Below, piece by piece: positions 8,553-15,944 of a stretch of DNA of 64,000 nucleotides. Source of the DNA: Paenibacillus sp. FSL H7-0357. GTDB lineage: Bacteria; Bacillota; Bacilli; Paenibacillales; Paenibacillaceae. Numbering within the stretch: position 1 is the first letter of the stretch; every line of letters begins with the position of its first letter. Under the pieces are notes generated by a model. That model was not told where the DNA came from and made no database searches. It was given only the letters and a program-made list of their open reading frames with translations. The position numbers and the translations under genes are program-made. The DNA lies in NCBI RefSeq assembly GCF_000758525.1, contig NZ_CP009241.1, positions 1,178,001 through 1,242,000 of the forward strand, given 5' to 3'.

Positions 8553-9302
8553 GTGGAGTTAAAACAGTATTGGACCGTAATCCGAAAGCGATTATGGCTG
8601 CTGGTCCTGCTTGTTGTTGTGATTACTACCGCCACGGGAATATACACGTATGAATACACCGAGAAGCAGTATACGGCGTCAACGAAGCTTATTGTAACCC
8701 CCAAGCAGGAGGTTGAACTGCTTGGCGGCAAGCTGGATCTAAGCACCATCAACTCCAACATCCGGCTGATAGCGACCTACAAGGAGATCATAATGTCGCC
8801 GAGGATCATGAATCTGGTCGTCCAGCAGTATCCTCAGCTTGGCCTCACATCCGATGAAATGCTGAAGAAGGTAACTGTATCCGCCGTCGAGGAATCCCAG
8901 GTGATGTCCCTGGAGACAGTGGATACTTCTTACGCTCAGGCAGCTGCAATTGTGAATGCAGTGGCTGCCATATTCCAGTCAGAAGTGCCCAAGGTGATGA
9001 AAATAGATAATATCAGCGTCCTCAGCGAAGCCAATCCGGCTGATACTCCAGATCCCACATCACCGCAGCCGCTGCTCAATATGATTATCGGACTCGTTCT
9101 GTCCCTGATGATCGGAACGGGACTTATGTTCTTGCTCGATTACCTGGACGATACGATCAAGACGGAAGCGGATATCCGCGATGTGCTGGGTCTCTCTACG
9201 TATTCGGCAGTCCCGGCGATTACACAGCGGGACCGGGTGGCAGCCCCGAGAAATACAGCCAAGCCGACGAGGAGGAAGAAGAATGTCACGTTCGAAGTCT
9301 AA
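8553..9302 (+). CDS. Wzz/YveK-type chain-length regulator, BY-kinase activator subunit
   Basis: 249-residue membrane protein of the Wzz superfamily. It has an N-terminal membrane helix at about residues 14-33, an extracytoplasmic domain, and a second helix at about 172-196 preceded by a proline-rich segment (PADTPDPTSPQPLLN) typical of these proteins. The cytoplasmic tail after the second helix activates the kinase encoded by the next gene, as in YveK/YveL and CapA/CapB. It begins with GTG behind GGAGG, and its last 20 bases overlap the kinase start at 9283. It controls polymer length in Wzx/Wzy systems. Family assignment is firm. Confidence 0.88.
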   Translation: MELKQYWTVIRKRLWLLVLLVVVITTATGIYTYEYTEKQYTASTKLIVTPKQEVELLGGKLDLSTINSNIRLIATYKEIIMSPRIMNLVVQQYPQLGLTSDEMLKKVTVSAVEESQVMSLETVDTSYAQAAAIVNAVAAIFQSEVPKVMKIDNISVLSEANPADTPDPTSPQPLLNMIIGLVLSLMIGTGLMFLLDYLDDTIKTEADIRDVLGLSTYSAVPAITQRDRVAAPRNTAKPTRRKKNVTFEV

Positions 9303-9951
9303 GCATTATCTGATTGCGGATCCCAGTCTGGATTCCCCGGCTGCCGAGGCCTACCGCAAGCTGCGGACTACTCTTGATTATTCGCACCAGGATGAAGGCA
9401 TCCGGACGCTCATGATTACTTCGGCATTAAGCGGCGAGGGCAAAAGCACGACTGCTGCCAACTTGTCGATGGCTTACGCGCAGTGCCGGAAAAAAGTGCT
9501 GCTGATTGATGCGGACCTGCGCAGCCCGTCCCAGCACTCCATATTTAATGTAGAGCAAAACCCGGGAATCAGCGCGGTTCTAAATGGCCAGGCTCTGCTG
9601 GAGGAAGTGCTTGTGCCTGTGCTTGACGGAACATTGACGCTGCTTCCGGCCGGACCCCTCTCCGGCAACCCTGCGGAGCTGCTGACCTCGCCGCGGATGA
9701 AAGATTTGCTGGCTGAGCTTAGCGGGAAGTTCGATCTTATCCTGATTGACACCCCCGCACTGCTGACCTACAGCGATGCCCAGATCATCGCGGCCCAGTG
9801 TGACGGCGTCCTTCTGGTAGTCAAGCCGGGCAAGGTGAAGAATGGCGCTGCGCTTAAGGCCAGAGAGAGTCTGGCGCTGGTTAAGGCACGGGTGCTTGGG
9901 GCCGTCCTGAGCAACGTCAACCGCAAAAATGCCGGCCGTTTTATCTACTAG
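9283..9951 (+). CDS. BY-kinase (CpsD/CapB-type tyrosine-protein kinase) for EPS
   Basis: 222-residue cytoplasmic bacterial tyrosine kinase. Walker A is SGEGKST at residues 50-56, Walker A' is LLIDADLR at 73-80, and Walker B is LILIDTPALL near residue 150. The ATG at 9283 follows GGAGGAAG and overlaps the Wzz-like gene by 20 bases. BY-kinases normally end in a cluster of tyrosines whose cycling phosphorylation drives polymer export; this protein ends NRKNAGRFIY, with a single terminal tyrosine. No cognate PHP-type tyrosine phosphatase gene is seen in the window. Works with the upstream protein to set polymer length. Confidence 0.88.
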   Translation: MSRSKSKHYLIADPSLDSPAAEAYRKLRTTLDYSHQDEGIRTLMITSALSGEGKSTTAANLSMAYAQCRKKVLLIDADLRSPSQHSIFNVEQNPGISAVLNGQALLEEVLVPVLDGTLTLLPAGPLSGNPAELLTSPRMKDLLAELSGKFDLILIDTPALLTYSDAQIIAAQCDGVLLVVKPGKVKNGAALKARESLALVKARVLGAVLSNVNRKNAGRFIY

Positions 9952-9974
9952 AAGAAGAGTACAGGAGAATAGCT

Positions 9975-11348
9975 ATGAATGCTTTCATTTATCTCGCTTT
10001 TGCATTGCTCCCGCTGGACAATTTCCCCTATATGTTCGGCGGAGCATACAAGCCGGTTTCTCTGATTTTTATCGTACTGTATTGTGTACTCAAGATTCCG
10101 GTACTGATCCGGATGAAGTTCCAGAGAAAGGAGATCTGGATCTTTATCGTTCTGGTATCGGCAGTCCTGATCTCCGCAATCCTGGGCCTGCAGAACAATT
10201 ACTCCTTTGCGGGGCTTCAGGATGCAGTGGTTTCTCTGGCCGCCGGCATTATCATCTATCTGAGCTTCAGAATATATGTGCATTCGAGCGAACACCGCAA
10301 GGATTCATTCCTGACCTTGTTCCGCTGGATGTTCAGAGGATATTGGCTGGCCGTCATAATCGGTCTGCTCCAGCTTGTATATATGTATGCCTTTCATAGC
10401 GGCGCGCTAAGCAGTGTAATCGGTTTTTTCGTCCAGAGGGATTCTTACGTCACCGCAGGACGGCTGCATTTTACATTCTCGGAGCCATCCTACATCGGAC
10501 TTCATACCAATCTGCTGCTGTTCCCGGCCTATCTTATCCTGAAGAAATACAATTATTTAACGAAATCCGACAAAGTGCTGTTATGGATCTTTATCCCGTT
10601 ATCGCTGCTCTCCTTGTCTATCCGTTACTATCTGGATCTGCTGTTTTTTGTGGTCGTGTATGTCATTGTTACCAGCAAGCCCGAAAAGTTCCTGATGTTA
10701 TTCATGAAGTTTATGATGTACCTTGCGGCTGCTGCTGTTCTGCTGAATATCGTGTTTGTTAACAATCTCTTTCAATTAAAATCCGATCATTACTACCGTA
10801 TTCTGCATATCTACGAGGATCCTGCCAGTATTACGGAAGATAATTCATTCAGCATCAGGAGCACTTACTCCAGCCTGGGTTTTCGATCCTTTCTCGATAA
10901 GCCGTGGTTCGGGTATGGAATGGGGAATTACTATTACGGCTTTATGCATAATTTGGACCATATTCCCGCTGACACCCTTGAAGAGAACGAGGAGCTTAGG
11001 GACGCTAAATACAATCTGACCCTACCGCAATATAACATGTACACCCGGCTGCTGTCGGAATTCGGCCTGCTGGGGATTATGCTGATTTTTTTATTGCTCT
11101 CTTTAGTAAGGCTCAGCCACAAGGGCAATTTCCCGAAGCTGATGGTCGTCCTGCTGTTGTATTCGCTTCTGCAATTTGATTCTTTTGCCTTCATCCAAGT
11201 GCTCTTTTGGGTGGCTATTCTGCAGAGCGAGGAGGTGTCCCGGCTGCGGATTGGCAAGGCGGAGAGCACAGAGAATAAAAGAAAGATGGCTAAGATGCAT
11301 TCGGGCCCGTGGGTCCAGCTGCGGAGGTCAGAACATTATCCCAAGTGA
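9975..11348 (+). CDS. Second Wzy-like polysaccharide polymerase / O-antigen ligase-like protein
   Basis: 457-residue polytopic membrane protein with about ten to twelve helices. It starts NAFIYLAFALLPLDNFPYMF and has a large outer loop around residues 260-350 containing FLDKPWFGYGMGNYYYGF, the W-F/G-Y-G-x-G pattern of Wzy_C-type polymerases. The C-terminal tail is hydrophilic and basic. It follows the kinase gene by 23 bases behind AGGAGA and precedes a glycosyltransferase. With the protein at 1506-2714 the locus has two polymerase candidates. The role is inferred from topology, motif and context. Confidence 0.72.
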   Translation: MNAFIYLAFALLPLDNFPYMFGGAYKPVSLIFIVLYCVLKIPVLIRMKFQRKEIWIFIVLVSAVLISAILGLQNNYSFAGLQDAVVSLAAGIIIYLSFRIYVHSSEHRKDSFLTLFRWMFRGYWLAVIIGLLQLVYMYAFHSGALSSVIGFFVQRDSYVTAGRLHFTFSEPSYIGLHTNLLLFPAYLILKKYNYLTKSDKVLLWIFIPLSLLSLSIRYYLDLLFFVVVYVIVTSKPEKFLMLFMKFMMYLAAAAVLLNIVFVNNLFQLKSDHYYRILHIYEDPASITEDNSFSIRSTYSSLGFRSFLDKPWFGYGMGNYYYGFMHNLDHIPADTLEENEELRDAKYNLTLPQYNMYTRLLSEFGLLGIMLIFLLLSLVRLSHKGNFPKLMVVLLLYSLLQFDSFAFIQVLFWVAILQSEEVSRLRIGKAESTENKRKMAKMHSGPWVQLRRSEHYPK

Positions 11349-11365
11349 CAATGAAGGTGATCATA

Positions 11366-12430
11366 ATGAAGAAAATCTGCATTATCGGCCAATTTCCCCC
11401 GCCTGTACACGGATTGTCCAAAGCACTCGAGACACTTCTGAATTCCCGGCTTTTTAACGAAAAATACGAACTTACCCATGTGGATATTAAGGACAATAAG
11501 AAAGTTGCTGCTCATATGAGCATGATCAACCGCCAGGACACAGATATTTTTTACTTTACCATTTCACAATCCAAGTGGGGCAATCTGCGGGATATGCTTA
11601 TTCTGGCCAATCTGTTCAAGAAGGGTAAAAAAGTGGTCATTCATTATCACGGCGGCTACTTCAGACAGCTGTACAGCCAGTTTAATCCCCTGCAGCGGGC
11701 TATCAACAAGAAACTGCTCGCGAAAGTGGATGTGATGATTGTCCTCAGCAAAAGTCTGGAATGCCTGTTTTCCGGGATTGTCGATGCCGGGAAAATCAGA
11801 ATTTGCGAGAACTGCATTGAGGACAGCCAGCTCTTAACCTCATGGGAATACGAGAGCAAAATCTTCAGGCTGATGGAAACCGGAAAGCCGCTTGAGGTGG
11901 TATATCTGAGCAATTTCATTAAGAGCAAGGGATACTTCGATCTGTTGATGGCAGCGGAACGGCTCAGGGACCGGGACATTCATTTTCATTTTGCCGGCAG
12001 CTTCTTCAATCGGGAGGATGAGGAGGAGTTCCTGGACTACATTCAGCAGAACGGGCTGCAGGATAAAGTGTCTTATCATGGCGTGGTAACCGGGGAGCGC
12101 AAGAAACGGCTGCTGGAGCGCTGCGATATCTTTGCGCTTCCGACCTATTATCCCAATGAAGGGCAGCCGATCTCCATAATTGAAGCAATGGGCAACGGAC
12201 TGGCCATTATCTCGACGAAACATGCCGGCATTCCCGACATCGTATCCGAGGAGAACGGCTTTCTGATCGAACCGCAGTCGCCGGAGGCGATTGCCGGAGT
12301 CATCGCCGGACTGCTTCAGGACCGGAGCGGAATGAAGCAAATGGCTGATGAGAACCGGAGTAAGATTCTACGCAGGTATAAGGAAGCGGACTATCTAAAG
12401 CGGTTGGAACTAATTATGGATGAGGTCTGA
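11366..12430 (+). CDS. Glycosyltransferase family 4
   Basis: 354-residue GT4 enzyme. It opens KKICIIGQFPPPVHGLSKAL, a pattern common to EPS GT4 proteins, and has KGKKVVIHYHGGYFR in the acceptor domain. The donor domain contains VYLSNFIKSKGYFDLL and a full EX7E motif (E-G-Q-P-I-S-I-I-E) in the segment YYPNEGQPISIIEAM. ATG 11366 is preferred because AAGGTGA at 11353-11359 precedes it at the right distance, while the in-frame ATG at 11351 has no ribosome site. It is the only glycosyltransferase in the second half of the locus, which implies shared use of the enzymes encoded at 319-5149. Confidence 0.85.
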   Translation: MKKICIIGQFPPPVHGLSKALETLLNSRLFNEKYELTHVDIKDNKKVAAHMSMINRQDTDIFYFTISQSKWGNLRDMLILANLFKKGKKVVIHYHGGYFRQLYSQFNPLQRAINKKLLAKVDVMIVLSKSLECLFSGIVDAGKIRICENCIEDSQLLTSWEYESKIFRLMETGKPLEVVYLSNFIKSKGYFDLLMAAERLRDRDIHFHFAGSFFNREDEEEFLDYIQQNGLQDKVSYHGVVTGERKKRLLERCDIFALPTYYPNEGQPISIIEAMGNGLAIISTKHAGIPDIVSEENGFLIEPQSPEAIAGVIAGLLQDRSGMKQMADENRSKILRRYKEADYLKRLELIMDEV

Positions 12431-12433
12431 ACA

Positions 12434-12982
12434 ATGAAGATGAACTTAGCGAAGTATGATCAATCCTGGTTCGTTAGAGGGAGAAGCGGCGCTGTAGTAA
12501 TGCTGTGGTGGCTGATACAGGCAACCGTGTTCAGAGTGTCGCTGCACAATATGCATGGCTTCCGCAGCGCTTTGCTGCGTCTGTTCGGCGCACAGGTAGG
12601 CAAAGGGGTAAGGATAAGGCCTTCGGCGAAGTTCACGTATCCCTGGAAGGTCAAGATCGGTGATTATTCCTGGATTGGAGACCATGCGGAGCTGTACAGT
12701 CTGGACAGCATCGTGATCGGCGACCATTGTGTGATATCCCAGAACGCCTATTTGTGTACAGGCAGCCATAAGCTGAATGATCCCCATTTCGGTCTCATTA
12801 CGAAACCGATAGAGCTGAAAGACGGAGCATGGGTGGCTAGCCATGTCTTTGTATACCCCGGAGTAACAATCTATGAAATGGGGGTTGCAGGGGCAAGGAG
12901 CACCGTGATGAAAGATATTCCCGCGAACCAGGTTCATGTCGGATTTCCCGCCGTGTATTTCAAAGAACGATTCACGAGCTGA
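12434..12982 (+). CDS. WcaF-type O-acetyltransferase (left-handed beta-helix)
   Basis: 182-residue acyltransferase of the hexapeptide-repeat family, closest by pattern to putative colanic acid acetyltransferase WcaF. The N-terminus FRVSLHNMHGFRSALLRLFG is followed by repeating [IV]-G-x-x triplets: VRIRPSAKFTYPWKVKIGDY, then IVIGDHCVISQNAY. The segment GSHKLNDPHFGLITKPI carries the expected catalytic histidine and precedes a second repeat set. It should transfer acetyl from acetyl-CoA to a sugar hydroxyl of the repeat unit. It begins three bases after the previous stop and is part of the same transcript. Confidence 0.85.
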   Translation: MKMNLAKYDQSWFVRGRSGAVVMLWWLIQATVFRVSLHNMHGFRSALLRLFGAQVGKGVRIRPSAKFTYPWKVKIGDYSWIGDHAELYSLDSIVIGDHCVISQNAYLCTGSHKLNDPHFGLITKPIELKDGAWVASHVFVYPGVTIYEMGVAGARSTVMKDIPANQVHVGFPAVYFKERFTS

Positions 12983-13010
12983 AAGGCTGCACCATTAAAG
13001 GAGAGTAGCA

Positions 13011-14354
13011 ATGAGAATGATGAAGAAGGCCTCCGGCAAAAACTTTTCGTGGCTGTTCACCGGAAATTTAATTTATTCGTTATCCCAATGGGGGATGGTG
13101 GTTTTGCTGGCGAAGCTCGGAAGCCCGGCCATGGTCGGCCAGTATGTGCTGGCTCTGTCAATTACGGCTCCGGTCATTCTGTTTGCAAATTTCCAGCTTC
13201 GTGATTTCCAGGCTACCGATGCCAGCAACCAGTATTCATTCCAGCAATATTTAACACTCAGACTGCTGTCGATGACGGCTGTATTCCTCCTCATTCTCGC
13301 TGTTACTGCATTCATTCCGCTATCCCTGAATACGCTTCTTGTGGTCTGGTTCGTCTGCGCAGCCAAAATGGTCGAATCCGTCTCGGATATTTATTTCGGA
13401 TTATTCCAGCGGAATGAAAAGATGGAGTATGTCGGGAAATCCATGATTCTAAAAGGCTTGTCCTCTGTCCTTGTGCTTGGGATAAGCGTCTATCTGACCC
13501 AAAGCATTGCCGCCGGAGCTTTAGCACTTGTGCTTGCCTGGCTAGGGATACTCTTATTCTACGACATGAAGAACGGGGCTGCCATGCTGCACAGCGTTTC
13601 GGCGGAAGGGAGACTGAAGAAGGGCCGCCTGATGAGTCTCTGGAAGGATTTCGGGAAAGGGGAGCGGTCTACGCTCAAGGGGCTGCTCCTGCTTGTATTG
13701 CCACTGGGTATTACCGCTACGCTGGATTCCCTGAACAGCAGCATTCCGCGTTATTTTCTCCAGCATATCGGCGGTGAGGAAGCGCTCGGGTACTATTCTG
13801 CGATCGCCTACATCATGATGGCGGGAGGCACCTTTGTCAATGCAATGACACAGGCGTCGAGTCCGAGGCTGTCGCGCTACTACCGGGACAACCTGCAGCG
13901 GTTCAAACGGCTGCTCCTGCAGATCATGGGCCTATGCCTGCTGCTCGGACTAGCGGGTCTTTCCGCTGCCTATTTCATGGGTGAGTTTCTGCTCAGCCTG
14001 CTCTACAGTCCCGATTATGCCGCGTACAACAATGTCTTCATTATTATCATGCTGGCAAGTACGCTCTGGTATATGACAGGCTGCCTCAGTGCAGCTTTAA
14101 CCGTCTCCCGTTATATTAAGCTGCAAATTCCGGTATTTCTGCTGACCTGCTTATCCATTATCGCAAGCTCCTTCCTGCTGATCCCGGTCTATGGGGCAAC
14201 CGGCGCCGCGTGGAGCATTTGCATCGGGATGGGGACAAGATTTGTCTGCAGCTTTGCGCTGGTTCTTCATGCCTTGTCCAGGCAGGCGGCACTTGCCAAA
14301 CAGGCGGAGCAGCGGGAGGCGAGGATCGCTCTCGGCGATATCGCCAGGGGATAA
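13011..14354 (+). CDS. Wzx-type oligosaccharide flippase
   Basis: 447-residue integral membrane protein with about 12-14 predicted helices and a long basic C-terminal tail. The beginning, FSWLFTGNLIYSLSQWGMVVLLAKLG, is the classical Wzx/PST start, with a first helix followed by a polar turn. LLLLVLPLGITATLDSLNSS in the middle and VYGATGAAWSICIG near the end match the pseudo-repeat organisation of this family. It moves lipid-linked repeat units across the membrane for the polymerase. Preceded by AAAGGAGAG. It is the second flippase of the locus; the first is partly outside the window. Confidence 0.88.
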   Translation: MRMMKKASGKNFSWLFTGNLIYSLSQWGMVVLLAKLGSPAMVGQYVLALSITAPVILFANFQLRDFQATDASNQYSFQQYLTLRLLSMTAVFLLILAVTAFIPLSLNTLLVVWFVCAAKMVESVSDIYFGLFQRNEKMEYVGKSMILKGLSSVLVLGISVYLTQSIAAGALALVLAWLGILLFYDMKNGAAMLHSVSAEGRLKKGRLMSLWKDFGKGERSTLKGLLLLVLPLGITATLDSLNSSIPRYFLQHIGGEEALGYYSAIAYIMMAGGTFVNAMTQASSPRLSRYYRDNLQRFKRLLLQIMGLCLLLGLAGLSAAYFMGEFLLSLLYSPDYAAYNNVFIIIMLASTLWYMTGCLSAALTVSRYIKLQIPVFLLTCLSIIASSFLLIPVYGATGAAWSICIGMGTRFVCSFALVLHALSRQAALAKQAEQREARIALGDIARG

Positions 14355-14398
14355 GTTCTTCTATTTAAGCTCACAAAACTTTGATGAGGAGCAGAAAC

Positions 14399-15727
14399 AT
14401 GAACATTACTGTGATAGGAACAGGGTATGTCGGTTTGGTGTCAGGTGTATGCTATGCAGAGCTTGGCCATCAGGTGTATTGTGTCGATAAGGATGCGGAG
14501 AAAATTGAGCTGCTTCTGAGTGGCGGCATTCCGATTTATGAGCCGGGGCTTGGAGAGATGTCCTGCACAAATATGGAGGCGGGCCGGCTCCGCTTCACGA
14601 CTGACCTGTCCGGTGCAGTGTCGGATGCAGAGCTGGTAATTATAGCGGTAGGAACGCCTTCGCTGCCGAGCGGTGAAGCAGATCTGCGGTTCGTCGATGC
14701 GGCCGTAAGGGAGATCGGCGCGGCCATGAACGGTTATAAAGTAGTCTGCGTGAAGAGCACCGTGCCGGTAGGCACCAATGACAGAGTCCGTGAGCTGCTG
14801 AGCGAGTTATACGAAGGGCCGTTCGATATTGCTTCGCTTCCGGAATTCCTGCGTGAAGGAACGGCTATCCGGGATACGCTGGCTCCGGACCGCATTATCA
14901 TCGGGACGGACAGCCAGCGTGCTTCCAAGCTGCTGAGCGGACTGCATGAGCCGCTGAACACCAGAATATTGATCACAGACATCCGCAGTGCGGAGATGAT
15001 TAAATACGCCTCCAATGCTTTTCTGGCTACCAAAATTTCATTTATCAACGAGATCGCCAACATTTGCGAGAAGGTAAAGGCCGATGTCACGGAGGTAGCC
15101 AAGGGAATGGGACTGGATACACGAATCGGGCCCTCGTTTCTGGGAGCGGGTATTGGCTATGGCGGCTCCTGCTTCCCCAAGGATACAACAGCGCTGATCC
15201 AAATCGCAGGCAATGTGCATTATGATTTCAAGCTGCTGAAATCAGTAGTGGAAGTCAATAAAGAACAGCGCTATAGTGTCATCAGCAAGCTACATCAGGC
15301 ACTGGGCAGCCTGGAAGGCAGAACCATTGCACTATGGGGGCTGGCCTTCAAGCCGGAAACCGATGATGTCCGGGAGGCTCCTGCACTGGAGATCGTAGAC
15401 AGGCTCATTCAGCTTGGCGCTACTCCTAAGGTATACGACCCGGTGGCCATGGATAATTTCCGGCGGCTGCGGAATCATCCCGGGATCCAGTGGTGCAGCT
15501 CGGCGCTGGAAGCTGCGAAGGACAGCGACGCGTTGTGCCTGCTGACAGAGTGGAAGCAGTTTAAAGAGATCAATCTGGCCGAGGTAAAAGCAGCCATGAG
15601 CGGCACCGTCCTCATTGATGGCAGAAACGCCTTCTCGGAGCAGCAGGTAAGCGGATTGGGCTTCGGGTATTACCCGGTAGGGCGGCCTTCGCTCCAGGAG
15701 CCGTTTGAAATTCCGGAAGTCGTGTAG
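14399..15727 (+). CDS. ugd: UDP-glucose 6-dehydrogenase
   Basis: 442-residue NAD-dependent enzyme that oxidises UDP-glucose to UDP-glucuronate. The N-terminal Rossmann motif is VIGTGYVGLVSG (residues 4-15); the catalytic cysteine is Cys258 in GYGGSCFPKDT; the third domain begins WGLAFKPETDDVREAP. All key residues of the UDP-glucose/GDP-mannose dehydrogenase family are present. ATG 14399 is chosen because GAGGAG at 14384-14389 lies upstream; an in-frame ATG at 14381 overlaps that site. It is the last gene of the EPS locus and is followed by a strong terminator. It implies that glucuronic acid is part of the polymer. Confidence 0.95.
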   Translation: MNITVIGTGYVGLVSGVCYAELGHQVYCVDKDAEKIELLLSGGIPIYEPGLGEMSCTNMEAGRLRFTTDLSGAVSDAELVIIAVGTPSLPSGEADLRFVDAAVREIGAAMNGYKVVCVKSTVPVGTNDRVRELLSELYEGPFDIASLPEFLREGTAIRDTLAPDRIIIGTDSQRASKLLSGLHEPLNTRILITDIRSAEMIKYASNAFLATKISFINEIANICEKVKADVTEVAKGMGLDTRIGPSFLGAGIGYGGSCFPKDTTALIQIAGNVHYDFKLLKSVVEVNKEQRYSVISKLHQALGSLEGRTIALWGLAFKPETDDVREAPALEIVDRLIQLGATPKVYDPVAMDNFRRLRNHPGIQWCSSALEAAKDSDALCLLTEWKQFKEINLAEVKAAMSGTVLIDGRNAFSEQQVSGLGFGYYPVGRPSLQEPFEIPEVV

Positions 15728-15762
15728 CTTTGCAAGGGGCGATCCAGCCGGATCGCGAAATC

Positions 15763-15796
15763 AATCCCTGCCGTAAGTGTGGCGGGGATTTTTTTT
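15763..15796 (+). terminator. Rho-independent terminator of the EPS locus
   Basis: Stem AATCCCTGCC (15763-15772) pairs with GGCGGGGATT (15781-15790) with one wobble pair and an 8-base loop, followed by a run of T. A second small perfect hairpin, GCGATCC-AGCC-GGATCGC at 15739-15756, lies just upstream. Confidence 0.9.
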
Positions 15797-15944
15797 GCGT
15801 TTCCATATCCCTGATTACTTAGCCTGGGAATGGAAATTGGATTAATTTATTGTAACCTATAAATCGAGAAACTTTTAGACCGGTTGATGCGTCAAAGGGA
15901 TAGTCAAGAAATTGGAATTATTTATTATCCAGGAGGGTGAGCTT

